Positions 39,525-48,016 of a stretch of DNA of 52,720 nucleotides are shown in pieces. The position numbers and the translations under genes are program-made. Positions within the stretch are counted from its first letter, which is position 1. Each line of letters begins with the position of its first letter. Under the pieces are notes generated by a model, which saw only the letters and a program-made list of their open reading frames with translations, did no database searches and was not told where the DNA came from. The DNA is from Pseudomonas sp. MYb185 (GTDB taxonomy: Bacteria > Pseudomonadota > Gammaproteobacteria > Pseudomonadales > Pseudomonadaceae), in contig NZ_PCQD01000017.1 of assembly GCF_002979975.1 (NCBI RefSeq), forward strand, positions 1 to 52,720. Reading direction: 5' to 3'.

Positions 39525-39532
39525 TTTTTGTT
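39525..39532 (-). promoter_or_regulatory. Crc/Hfq CA motif in the prpE leader
   Basis: The minus strand reads AACAAAAA, which fits AAnAAnAA, directly ahead of the AAGGAG of prpE. Such motifs let Hfq with Crc block translation during growth on preferred carbon sources in Pseudomonas. Confidence 0.5.
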
Positions 39533-39567
39533 ATACCCCCAGACTAGTCCAACCGTATTCAAACAAA

Positions 39568-39618
39568 ACTAGACTTATGTCGGGGCCGCGGCTCCTGACA
39601 GCACTACACTTACGTCGG
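39568..39618 (+). repeat. Two 16-bp direct repeats in the prpE/DUF294 divergent promoter
   Basis: ACTAGACTTATGTCGG (39568-39583) and ACTACACTTACGTCGG (39603-39618) agree at 14 of 16 positions and start 35 bp apart. They sit between two divergent genes of acid metabolism. Tandem sites on one strand suggest a response-regulator type protein. Confidence 0.5.
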
Positions 39619-39668
39619 ATTGGCAGACAGTGACAACTGCGCTGAACTGTCCTTTTCACGAGGCGCCC

Positions 39669-41603
39669 ATGAGCAGAGACGACTCCTTCGATCAGATCGG
39701 CAAAACGGCGGTGAAGCAGAATATTCACGGCACCCTGAGCTTTCTGCTCGGCCACCCACCGTTCAACCAGATGGAAACCAACCACCTGGCGTGGATGGTG
39801 GAGCAGTGCCAGCTGCGCTTCTACGCCCAGGGCGACAGCATCATCCGGCCGCAGGATGGGACCGTGCAGCATTTTCATATCGTCAAGCAGGGGCGCGTGC
39901 GCGGCGAACGCCTGCTCACCGGCCAAGCGACCCCCGACACCACCTTCGAAATCAGCGTCGGTGAATGCTTTCCGTTGGCGGCCCTGGTCGGCGATCGGGC
40001 CACGCGCACCGAACATATCGCTGGCGAGGACAGCTTCTGCCTGCTGCTGCACCGCGATGATTTCCGGAAGCTGGTCAGCATGTCCCCGGAATTCCGCGAT
40101 TTCGCTCTGCGCGGTGTCAGCAGCCTGCTGGAACAGGTCAACCAGCAGGTGCAGCGCCAGGCCGCCGAAATGGTGGGCGCCCAGTACTCGCTGGATACTC
40201 CGCTGGCCAAGATCGCCCTCCGCCAGCCCATCACCTGTTCACCGGACACACCTATCGGCACCGCAGTGAGGCTCATGCACGAGGCCAGCGTCGGCAGCAT
40301 CATCATCACCGATGCCCAGTCCACCCCGCAGGGCATTTTCACCCTGCGCGACCTGCGGCGGATCGTGGCCGAAGGCGAAACCGACCTGCAGCAGGCCATG
40401 TCCGCGGTAATGACGCCCTCCCCCCGTCGCCTGCCCTCGTCGGCCAGCGCCTTTGACGCGGCCATCAGCATGACCCGCGAGCATATCGGGCATATCTGCG
40501 TGATGAACGGCCGGCAGTTGGCCGGCGTGGTCTCGGAGCGCGACCTGTTCTCCCTGCAACGAGTGGATCTGGTGCACCTGGCGCGCACTATCAGCCAGGC
40601 CGTGGACATAGCGGCCCTCGTCTCGCTGCGAGTGGACATCCACCGCCTGGTGGACAACATGCTGGCCCATGGCGCCTCTGCCGCCCAGGTGACTCACATC
40701 ATTACCCTGCTCAACGACCACACTACCTGTCGGGTGATCGAGCTGTGCCTGCGCGAGCATGGCGATCCGGGCATTGCCTTCACCTGGCTATGCTTCGGCA
40801 GCGAAGCCCGCCGCGAACAGACGCTGAAGACCGACCAGGACAACGGCATCCTGTTCGAGGCGGACACCGATGAGCAGGCGCAGCAGCTCCGTCAGCAGCT
40901 GTTGCCGCTGGCGCGGCGGATCAATCAGGCGCTGGCCGAGTGCGGCTTCACCCTGTGCAAGGGTGATATCATGGCCGGCAATCCCGAGCTGTGCCTTTCG
41001 CGCCGGGAATGGCACAAGCGCTTTGCCCAGTGTATCCGTACTGCCACGCCGGAGAACCTGCTGGCCTCCTCGATCTTCTTTGATTTCCGGGTAGTCTGGG
41101 GCGAGCCCGATGGGGCTGAGGAGCTGTTCCAGTCCGTGCTGAAGATGGTCGCCGACAACCCTACCTTCCAGCACCTGCTGGCGCGGAATGCACTGGCCAA
41201 CCGGCCACCACTCGGTTTCTTCCGCACCTTCGTGGTCTCGGGCAGCGGCCAGGAGAAACATACTCTGGACCTTAAGATCCAGGGGCTCACGCCCTTTGTC
41301 GATGGTGCTCGCATTCTGGCCCTGGCCAATGGCATCAGCGACACCAGCACCGTCAGGCGGCTGCAGCAGCTCAAGCAGCGCGGCGTGATCAACGCGCTGG
41401 ACGCCGACGCTTACGAGGAGGCCTACCAATACATCCAGTTGCTGCGCATGCAGCAACACCAGTACCAGGAGCGCAAGCAGCGCCCATTCAGCAATCGGGT
41501 CGACCCTGACACCCTGAACCATCTGGATCAGCGCATACTCCGGGAGTCCTTCCGTCAGGCCCAGCGCCTGCAGTCCAGCCTTGCCCTGAGATACCAGCTG
41601 TGA
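39669..41603 (+). CDS. cNMP-binding, CBS and DUF294 nucleotidyltransferase-like regulator
   Basis: A 644-residue cytosolic protein with four parts: a cyclic-nucleotide-binding-like domain (about 25-140), a CBS pair (about 185-295), a DUF294 nucleotidyltransferase-like domain (about 330-460) and a C-terminal substrate-binding-like helical domain. The nucleotidyltransferase signature is present: GSEARREQTLKTDQDN, with G377-S378 and acidic residues D389 and D391, as in GlnD. It may transfer a nucleotide to a protein in response to a cyclic nucleotide or adenylate signal; no target is known. The start at 39669 has GAGG upstream. The end overlaps the exonuclease gene (GTGA). Confidence 0.85.
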   Translation: MSRDDSFDQIGKTAVKQNIHGTLSFLLGHPPFNQMETNHLAWMVEQCQLRFYAQGDSIIRPQDGTVQHFHIVKQGRVRGERLLTGQATPDTTFEISVGECFPLAALVGDRATRTEHIAGEDSFCLLLHRDDFRKLVSMSPEFRDFALRGVSSLLEQVNQQVQRQAAEMVGAQYSLDTPLAKIALRQPITCSPDTPIGTAVRLMHEASVGSIIITDAQSTPQGIFTLRDLRRIVAEGETDLQQAMSAVMTPSPRRLPSSASAFDAAISMTREHIGHICVMNGRQLAGVVSERDLFSLQRVDLVHLARTISQAVDIAALVSLRVDIHRLVDNMLAHGASAAQVTHIITLLNDHTTCRVIELCLREHGDPGIAFTWLCFGSEARREQTLKTDQDNGILFEADTDEQAQQLRQQLLPLARRINQALAECGFTLCKGDIMAGNPELCLSRREWHKRFAQCIRTATPENLLASSIFFDFRVVWGEPDGAEELFQSVLKMVADNPTFQHLLARNALANRPPLGFFRTFVVSGSGQEKHTLDLKIQGLTPFVDGARILALANGISDTSTVRRLQQLKQRGVINALDADAYEEAYQYIQLLRMQQHQYQERKQRPFSNRVDPDTLNHLDQRILRESFRQAQRLQSSLALRYQL

Positions 41604-42298
41604 AACTGCGCAGCCTGTTCGGTCGCCCCGCCCTTCGCCTGGCCCAGCGGGCCAACCTGCCTGAGCCACAACCGCTTGATAGCACGCCGCTCGGCCGCGC
41701 GCGTCTGGTGGTGCTGGACCTGGAGACCAGCGGCCTGGATACCCAGCGCGATGACATCCTGTCCATTGGCGCCGTCGCCATCGACGCCGGCGTACTGAAC
41801 ATGGCAGATCAATTCGAATGCACGCTGTACCAACCCGAGCACCGCGCCAATCAATCCACACTGCTGCATGAAATCGCCCCCAGTCATATCCAGTCAGGGC
41901 GTGCCGCCGATGCGGCACTGTCCGATTTCATGACTTTTGCCGGCCGCAGTGTGTTGCTCGCCTTCCATGCCGGTTTCGATCAACGCATGCTGGCCCGCGG
42001 TCTGCGCAGAGATCTGCACTACCGCTTGCAGCACCGTTTTCTGGATGTGGCGGAAATGGCTCCCATGCTGTTTCCCGAGGCAGCCGAACGCTGCTCCTCC
42101 CTGGATGACTGGCAGCATTACTTTCATCTGGCCAACAGCGAGCGCCACAACGCGGCCGCAGATGCCCAGGCCACGGCGGAGATACTGCTGATTTTGCTGA
42201 ACCGCCTGGCCAAACAGGGCACTAATACTCTGGCGGAGCTGAACAATCGCCTGTCCTTGTGGCGACGATTGCAGCATACCCGCTCGGGTCGGTTGTAA
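41600..42298 (+). CDS. DEDDh 3'-5' exonuclease, DnaQ-like
   Basis: A 232-residue exonuclease of the DnaQ/RNase T superfamily. All five catalytic residues can be placed: D40 and E42 (VLDLETSG), D127 (HAGFDQRM), H183 and D188 (HNAAADAQ). The start is GTG, overlapping the stop of the DUF294 gene as GTGA, so the two are translationally coupled. In pseudomonads this pair sits near acetate transport genes. The nucleic acid or nucleotide substrate is unknown. It is followed by a 178-bp gap with the fadL promoter. Confidence 0.88.
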   Translation: MKLRSLFGRPALRLAQRANLPEPQPLDSTPLGRARLVVLDLETSGLDTQRDDILSIGAVAIDAGVLNMADQFECTLYQPEHRANQSTLLHEIAPSHIQSGRAADAALSDFMTFAGRSVLLAFHAGFDQRMLARGLRRDLHYRLQHRFLDVAEMAPMLFPEAAERCSSLDDWQHYFHLANSERHNAAADAQATAEILLILLNRLAKQGTNTLAELNNRLSLWRRLQHTRSGRL

Positions 42299-42346
42299 CG
42301 GCAGCGGCTGCCTCCTCATGCCCGGCGGGAAACACAGCCACAAAAT

Positions 42347-42388
42347 GACTGATCAGTCTTTCGCCGACGATTACGTTTTTTAACGTAA
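42347..42388 (+). promoter_or_regulatory. Two palindromes in the fadL upstream region
   Basis: GACTGATCAGTC (42347-42358) is a perfect 12-bp palindrome. TTACGTT, four T and AACGTAA (42371-42388) is a perfect 7-bp inverted repeat. The second lies 88 nt before the fadL start. Both resemble operator-like dyads; no regulator is assigned, and I do not see a clear PsrA site. Confidence 0.4.
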
Positions 42389-42476
42389 ATTACACCCAAT
42401 TTCCAACCGATATCATGGCGCCATCGGGATATTCCTGCTAGTTTGCGCGCCCTAACAAATCAACAGGAGCAGCTTG

Positions 42477-43715
42477 ATGATCAAACACGCCTGGTTCAAG
42501 ACCACCCTTGCAGTAGCAGTCGCCAGCGCCTCGTGCCAACTGATGGCGAACGGTTTGGCCATCAACGAACAAAGCGTCAGCAGCATGGGTACCGGCTTTG
42601 CCGGCCGCTCTTCGTCTGCCCAGGATGCCAGTACCGTATTCGGCAACCCGGCTGGCATGTCGCGCCTGGAGCGCGCGGAGGTCAGTGGGGGCCTGGCTGC
42701 AATCAAGGCCAATACCGATATCAGCAATGCCAGCTCACCTGTTGTCGGGACGAACAAGGGTGACATTGCTCCCGAGGCAGCGGTGCCCTTCGGCTATTAC
42801 GTACGCCCGCTGAACGATAAATGGCATGTCGGCGTGGGCTTCTACGTCCCCTTCGGTGTGATCAGCGATTACGAGAGCAACTTTCAGGGTCGTGACCTCG
42901 GCCTGTACAGCAAGGTGCAGGTAATGACCCTGCAACCGACCCTGAGCTACAAGATCAATGATCGCGTCGCCATCGGCTTCGGCCCCACCATCAACAAGAT
43001 CGATGGCAAGCTGACCAGTAATCCCCTCGCGAGCATGGGCTCTCCTGCGGAAGTCAACATCAAGGGCGATGACATCGGCTACGGCTTCAACCTGGGCGTG
43101 TTGGTCGATGTCACCGACCGCCTGGCCTGGGGCCTGACCTATCACTCGAAAGTCGACTACGAGCTGGACGGCCGGGTGCGTGCCACAGGCTTCCCTGCGC
43201 AGATGCCGGTCGATGGTAGCTACAGCGCAACACTGGACTTCACTTCACCGGAATCGGCGGATACCTCCGTCACCTACAAGGCCAACGACAAGTGGACCCT
43301 GTACGGTGGTGCAACCTGGACCCGCTGGAGTCGGCTCAAGGAGATCCATGCGGTCAACAATGGCCCGCTCGACCCCAGGGAAGAGCTGAACTGGGAGGAC
43401 ACCTGGTCCTACGCCATTGGCATGGCCTACCAGGTAAACCCGACATGGGTACTGCGTGGCGGTTTCACCCTCGACGAGTCGCCCACCAGCAACGCCGACC
43501 GCACCGTGCGCATCCCGGTCAGCAATCGCAAGATCGTGTCTCTGGGTGCCGGCTGGAACATCAACCGGGATTGGACCATGGACTTCGCCTATGCCTATCT
43601 GCGCGAGAGCAAGGGAAGTGTGAGCCAGGTCAATCATTCAACCGGTACCCAGTACTCCGCCGACTACCGCAACAGCGCCCATGGCGCTGGTGTACAGTTG
43701 ACTCACCGTTTCTGA
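42477..43715 (+). CDS. fadL: Outer membrane long-chain fatty acid transporter FadL
   Basis: A 412-residue outer membrane beta-barrel of the FadL/TodX family, importing long-chain fatty acids or other hydrophobic compounds. A signal peptide (ending QLMA) is followed by the FadL hatch motif NGLAINEQSVSSMGTGFAGRSS and FGNPAGMSRL. The sequence ends in phenylalanine (GVQLTHRF), as barrel proteins do. The start at 42477 has AGGAG 7 nt upstream. A strong terminator follows. Confidence 0.93.
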   Translation: MIKHAWFKTTLAVAVASASCQLMANGLAINEQSVSSMGTGFAGRSSSAQDASTVFGNPAGMSRLERAEVSGGLAAIKANTDISNASSPVVGTNKGDIAPEAAVPFGYYVRPLNDKWHVGVGFYVPFGVISDYESNFQGRDLGLYSKVQVMTLQPTLSYKINDRVAIGFGPTINKIDGKLTSNPLASMGSPAEVNIKGDDIGYGFNLGVLVDVTDRLAWGLTYHSKVDYELDGRVRATGFPAQMPVDGSYSATLDFTSPESADTSVTYKANDKWTLYGGATWTRWSRLKEIHAVNNGPLDPREELNWEDTWSYAIGMAYQVNPTWVLRGGFTLDESPTSNADRTVRIPVSNRKIVSLGAGWNINRDWTMDFAYAYLRESKGSVSQVNHSTGTQYSADYRNSAHGAGVQLTHRF

Positions 43716-43732
43716 TCAGCAGAACCGCAAAA

Positions 43733-43763
43733 CAGAACGCCCCGGCCTGACCGGGGCGTTCTG
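43733..43763. terminator. Bidirectional terminator between fadL and the SSS symporter
   Basis: A 13-bp perfect stem (CAGAACGCCCCGG and its complement) with a 5-nt loop, followed by TTT on the plus strand and TTTT on the minus strand. It serves the convergent fadL and symporter genes. Confidence 0.9.
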
Positions 43764-43787
43764 TTTCCATACTGTCTGTTTCAGTGT

Positions 43788-45557
43788 TCAGTGTGCAATG
43801 GCCCCTCCCGCCCCACGAGGCACGCGAATATCCTCGATCAAGTGCTGGATATCCTCCGGCGGCGCCTTGGTCACCGAGGCCACGGCAACCGAGACCACGA
43901 AGTTCAGGATCATCCCCAGACTACCAATGCCCTCCGGAGATATACCGAACCACCAATGTTCGGCATTATCGAACTCGGGGCTGATGAACTTGAAGAACAC
44001 GATATAGCTGAAGGTAAAGATCAGACCAACGGCCATACCCGCGATAGCGCCCTCCTTGTTCATCTTCTTGGAGAAAATACCCATCACGATCACCGGGAAG
44101 AAGGAGGCCGCCGCCAGGCCAAAGGCAAAGGCCACCACCTGTGCCACGAAGGCCGGTGGATAGATGCCGAACAGGCCGGCGACAATCACCGCCACCCCGG
44201 CGGCAATCCTCGCTGCCAACAGCTCGCCCTTCTCACTGATATCCTTCTTGAAGTTGCTTTTCAGCAAGTCATGGGATATCGAGGTCGAGATCACCAACAG
44301 CAACCCTGCCGCGGTAGACAACGCTGCAGCCAGGCCGCCAGCAGCGATCAGGGCGACAACCCAGCCCGGCAGGTTGGCGATCTCGGGGTTGGCCAAGACG
44401 ATGATATCGCGGTCGACATACAGCTCGGTCTCGTCCGCCGTCGGGGCATTGCTTACCAGGCGCTCATTGTGCTCGCCACGCTCATTGGTGAACTGCGGCG
44501 CACCGGCAAAGGGCGCACCAGCACCGTACTGGATGATGCCGTCGCCATTCTTGTCCTGCCAGGCGATAAGACCTGCATTCTCCCAGGTCTTGAGCCACTG
44601 TGGCGCCTGCTCATAGCTCACACCGGGAATGCTGGTAAGCAAGTTCGTCCGGGCAAAGGCAGCCACAGCCGGCGCGGTGGTATAGAGGATTGCAATGAAC
44701 AATAACGCATAACCTGCTGATTTTCTTGCATCTCTCACTGTCGGCGTAGTAAAGAAACGAACGATGACATGCGGCAGCCCAGCGGTACCGACCATCAGCG
44801 CCAGGGTGATGGCGAACACATCAATGGTGGACTTGGTACCATCGGTGTAGGCAGTGAAGCCCAGCTCCGCTCCCAAGCCATTGAGTCGATCCAGGACCGA
44901 CGTATCCGTACCGCTGACCGTGCTGCCGAAACCCAGTTGGGGAATGGGATTGCCGGTGATCAGGATGGAGATGTAGATGGCTGGCACCATGTAGGCAAAG
45001 ATCATCACGCAATACTGCGCCACCTGGGTATAGGTGATGCCCTTCATGCCGCCCAGAACGGAGTAGAAGAACACGATCGCCATACCGATGATCACGCCCA
45101 TGTTGATATCGATTTCCAGATAGCGGGAGAACACGATGCCGACACCACGCATCTGCCCTGCCACATAGGTGAAGGAAATGAAGATCACACAGATCACCGC
45201 CACTACCCGTGCCGTTTGTGAGTAGTACCGCGTACCGACGAATTCAGGCACCGTATAGCGACCGAACTTGCGCAGATAGGGCGCCAGGCACATTGCCAGC
45301 AGCACATAGCCTCCGGTCCAGCCCATCAGGTATACACTGCCATCGTAGCCAGTGAACGAGATGATGCCAGCCATGGAGATGAAGGATGCCGCCGACATCC
45401 AGTCGGCACCGGTAGCCATGCCATTGGCGACCGGATGCACCCCCTTGCTGGCGACATAGTATTCACTGGTACTGCCAGCCCGGGTCCAGATGGCGATACC
45501 GATGTACAAAGCAAACGTGGCGCCAACCACCAGGTAAATCAGCGTTGTGGTTTCCAT
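43788..45557 (-). CDS. Large sodium:solute symporter (VC_2705-type, acetate-like)
   Basis: A 589-residue symporter of the SSS family with about 12-14 helices. It belongs to the large subgroup that travels with a DUF4212 small subunit; the substrate is probably acetate or another short organic acid, by family and context. A soluble insert of about 90 residues (about 303-393) contains an EF-hand-like loop, DKNGDGIIQYG (335-345). The start at 45557 has AGGAG 8 nt upstream; a TTG two codons earlier is possible. It follows the DUF4212 gene by 18 bp and ends at a shared terminator. Confidence 0.9.
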   Translation of the reverse strand: METTTLIYLVVGATFALYIGIAIWTRAGSTSEYYVASKGVHPVANGMATGADWMSAASFISMAGIISFTGYDGSVYLMGWTGGYVLLAMCLAPYLRKFGRYTVPEFVGTRYYSQTARVVAVICVIFISFTYVAGQMRGVGIVFSRYLEIDINMGVIIGMAIVFFYSVLGGMKGITYTQVAQYCVMIFAYMVPAIYISILITGNPIPQLGFGSTVSGTDTSVLDRLNGLGAELGFTAYTDGTKSTIDVFAITLALMVGTAGLPHVIVRFFTTPTVRDARKSAGYALLFIAILYTTAPAVAAFARTNLLTSIPGVSYEQAPQWLKTWENAGLIAWQDKNGDGIIQYGAGAPFAGAPQFTNERGEHNERLVSNAPTADETELYVDRDIIVLANPEIANLPGWVVALIAAGGLAAALSTAAGLLLVISTSISHDLLKSNFKKDISEKGELLAARIAAGVAVIVAGLFGIYPPAFVAQVVAFAFGLAAASFFPVIVMGIFSKKMNKEGAIAGMAVGLIFTFSYIVFFKFISPEFDNAEHWWFGISPEGIGSLGMILNFVVSVAVASVTKAPPEDIQHLIEDIRVPRGAGGAIAH

Positions 45558-45575
45558 ATGCAAGACTCCTGATGG

Positions 45576-45842
45576 TTATTCTTCGTGGAGGTCATACTTG
45601 CGATCAAGCGTGTTCATCCTCAGCACGTAAACCAGGATGAGCAGCAGAAAACCGTAGATGGAGCCCTGCTGGGCAAACCAGAAACCAAGGGGAAAACCGA
45701 AGAACTGGATATGGTTGAGCAGATCGACAAACAGAATGCCGGCACCGAAGGACACGACGAACCAGATGGTCAGCAAGATCAGCATCAACCGCAGGTTCTC
45801 TTTCCAGTAGGCTCGGGCTGCGTCTTCTTTGGATAAAGACAT
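45576..45842 (-). CDS. DUF4212 small subunit of the sodium:solute symporter
   Basis: An 88-residue membrane protein with two helices (about 18-42 and 56-78) and the DUF4212 pattern (YWKENLRLMLILLTIWF, GFPLGFWFAQQGSIYGFLLLILVY). These always accompany the large SSS protein. The start at 45842 has GGAG 6 nt upstream; the ATG two codons earlier directly touches that site. The leader holds a Crc/Hfq CA motif. Confidence 0.92.
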   Translation of the reverse strand: MSLSKEDAARAYWKENLRLMLILLTIWFVVSFGAGILFVDLLNHIQFFGFPLGFWFAQQGSIYGFLLLILVYVLRMNTLDRKYDLHEE

Positions 45843-45854
45843 GTGCATCTCCTA

Positions 45855-45862
45855 TTGTTGTT
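45855..45862 (-). promoter_or_regulatory. Crc/Hfq CA motif in the DUF4212-symporter leader
   Basis: The minus strand reads AACAACAA, an exact AAnAAnAA motif, just before the GGAG of the DUF4212 gene. Three GCAACA repeats lie upstream. It predicts catabolite repression of the symporter operon. Confidence 0.6.
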
Positions 45863-45951
45863 CTTATGTTGCAAATGTTGCCTATGTGTTGCAGATAAAA
45901 AACTAGCAGGTGATTTGCCAGAACGAGACTACGACTTTGGTATAAAAATAC

Positions 45952-45977
45952 AAAAAAGGCGCCGAACGGCGCCTTTT
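45952..45977 (-). terminator. Terminator of the 5'-nucleotidase gene
   Basis: A 9-bp stem (AAGGCGCCG/CGGCGCCTT) with a 2-nt loop, followed on the minus strand by TTTTTT, 24 nt past the nucleotidase stop. Confidence 0.9.
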
Positions 45978-46001
45978 CCTCAACTGTCTCTGTCACTACT
46001 G

Positions 46002-47867
46002 TCAGTCGCGCAGCAGATTCCCATCAGGGTCGATAACCTGCTGGTGGGAGTAGTCGCTGCGCAGCGGCAGACCCACCGTTCCCATTTTGCTGAAGTAGTC
46101 CACCAGACTCTGGGTATACAGCAGGAAGGTGTTGACATTGCGCCCATCGGCCGTCACCAGGCCAAGGGTGTCGTAGCCATCGCGACCCTCGGCAATGAAG
46201 TCGTTGGTCACCATCACATAGGTCTGCGCCGGGTCGATCGCAGTCCAACTGCCCTCTTCGCTTCGCACCTGCACATTGCTGAAGCGGTTACCTCTGGCCT
46301 GGGACATATCCAGATCCCAGCGCAGCCCTGCCGCATAGGGTTGGGAGCCATCGGAGCCAATGTCGTCAAGATGATTGGCAACGGCGTCCTCCAACGCCGC
46401 TGCCACCTCGGCTCCGGTGATATCCAGCTCCACCAGTACGTTGGTGAATGGCAGCATGATAGCGGCAGTATTGAAGGTAATCTCCCCTGCCGGCATTGGC
46501 ACCCTTACCCCGCCGGCATTCTGCAGCGCAAAGTCGGCACGCAGACTGGCATCCAGAAAGGCCTCGGCAACCAATTGAGCCGCGTCACTGCCCCTGGCCA
46601 ACTGGTTGGCATCCTCGCAGCCAGGTGTGCCCGCGCTACGGTTGGTAGCCTCCCCCGGCACCCGCACCAGGCAGAATGAGTCCAGCGCGGTACCGATCTG
46701 CTCGGCTTTCTTGTCGTCGATCTGGCCCTTGTACTGTTCCAGTATTGCCTGTGCCTGTGGGTCCGGCTGGACGACCACAATCTCCGGCATGGTATCCAGC
46801 TGCGCCAGCAGCTCCGTGGTCTCCGTGCCGCTCAGCACGACCTCGGTGCCATCGACGGTACGCGAGAAGCTGTCGCCAATCACCAGTGAAGCCTGCCCCT
46901 CGCAACTGGCAACAGAACCATCAGCCTCGAAATTGACGGTCATCCTGCCGAAGACCTTCGAGTACTCCCAGGCCTGACCGATACAGACGGTGTCACCATC
47001 CCTGTTGCTGGTTACGGTCGGATAAGGCCCCGCGGAGGAAAAGCCGACACTCTGGAAGTCCCCCAGCAGGGTATGGGAGTCACCGCCGATGATCACATCT
47101 ACACCGCTCAGTTGCGCAGCCATCGCCTTGTCATTCTCGTAGCCCTGATGCGTCAGCAATACGATGTGCTCGACATTGTCGGCCTGCAGTTCATCGATGG
47201 CATTCTGCGCTGCAGTGACCTCGTTCTCGAACACCGTCGTTGGCAGCGGGCGTGAGGAGTTCTGCGTTTTACCGGTGATGTCGATACCGACGATGCCCAC
47301 CCGGACCCCGTCGACTTCCTTGATCACATAGGGCTTGATGTAGTCATCCTGCGCAGACGGTGCCAATGGAGTGCCAATCTCAGGCTTGACGTTGGCCGCC
47401 AGCACAGGAGTATCACAGGCACCACTGTTGAGATAATCGAGGAACGTCACCAATCCCTCGTCCCCACCGTCAAACTCATGATTGCCCAGCGCGAAGGCAT
47501 CGAAGCAGACCGTGTTCATCAGATCCGCATCAGCCTCTCCCTGGTAGAAGGTGTAGTACAGGGTACCGGTGATGGCATCACCGGCATGCAGCTTCAGCAG
47601 GTTCGGCGTCTGCGCCTCGGCCTCGGCAAACAGACGGGTAATACGCGGAAAGCCGCCCAGCTCGACCATCGTCTGCTGGCCATTGAACTCCATTACCGTG
47701 CCCGCAAACGGCTCAAGATTGGAATGATGATCGTTGATGTGGGCGATATTCAGCACCAATGGGTCGGTACCGACCTGCTCATCATCATCGTCACTGCCGC
47801 TATTGCAGGCAGCCAGCGACACACAGGTCGCCAGCAGGGTAAGAACGGTCCACTGGGTATGACGCAT
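46002..47867 (-). CDS. Lipoprotein 5'-nucleotidase/UDP-sugar hydrolase (NadN/UshA-like)
   Basis: A 621-residue envelope lipoprotein (lipobox LAAC, C21) with a metallophosphatase domain and a C-terminal 5'-nucleotidase domain. Metal ligands: D/H in NIAHINDHHS, GDAITG, GNHEFD, LTHQGYENDK and GGDSHT. The family hydrolyses extracellular nucleotides, UDP-sugars or NAD for uptake. The start at 47867 was set by the signal peptide; the frame is open 30 nt further upstream. The acidic tract after the lipid anchor (SGSDDDDE) is a linker. NadN versus UshA cannot be decided by eye. Confidence 0.9.
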   Translation of the reverse strand: MRHTQWTVLTLLATCVSLAACNSGSDDDDEQVGTDPLVLNIAHINDHHSNLEPFAGTVMEFNGQQTMVELGGFPRITRLFAEAEAQTPNLLKLHAGDAITGTLYYTFYQGEADADLMNTVCFDAFALGNHEFDGGDEGLVTFLDYLNSGACDTPVLAANVKPEIGTPLAPSAQDDYIKPYVIKEVDGVRVGIVGIDITGKTQNSSRPLPTTVFENEVTAAQNAIDELQADNVEHIVLLTHQGYENDKAMAAQLSGVDVIIGGDSHTLLGDFQSVGFSSAGPYPTVTSNRDGDTVCIGQAWEYSKVFGRMTVNFEADGSVASCEGQASLVIGDSFSRTVDGTEVVLSGTETTELLAQLDTMPEIVVVQPDPQAQAILEQYKGQIDDKKAEQIGTALDSFCLVRVPGEATNRSAGTPGCEDANQLARGSDAAQLVAEAFLDASLRADFALQNAGGVRVPMPAGEITFNTAAIMLPFTNVLVELDITGAEVAAALEDAVANHLDDIGSDGSQPYAAGLRWDLDMSQARGNRFSNVQVRSEEGSWTAIDPAQTYVMVTNDFIAEGRDGYDTLGLVTADGRNVNTFLLYTQSLVDYFSKMGTVGLPLRSDYSHQQVIDPDGNLLRD

Positions 47868-48016
47868 AACGGGGCTTCCCTGATAAGTGATAGGCACTTA
47901 ACACTAGGAGCCCCGCATGACGTCTCGATGACGGTGAAAAAACATCCGATTAAGGATCAGTGACGCCTCAATATCCTGTACTGTCCGAGACGGTCATCAC
48001 ACCCCGGACCAACCGG

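Noticed and set aside
47478..47963. Plus-strand frame of 161 codons opposite the 5'-nucleotidase N-terminus
   Set aside because: The nucleotidase signal peptide and metal motifs lie on the other strand.
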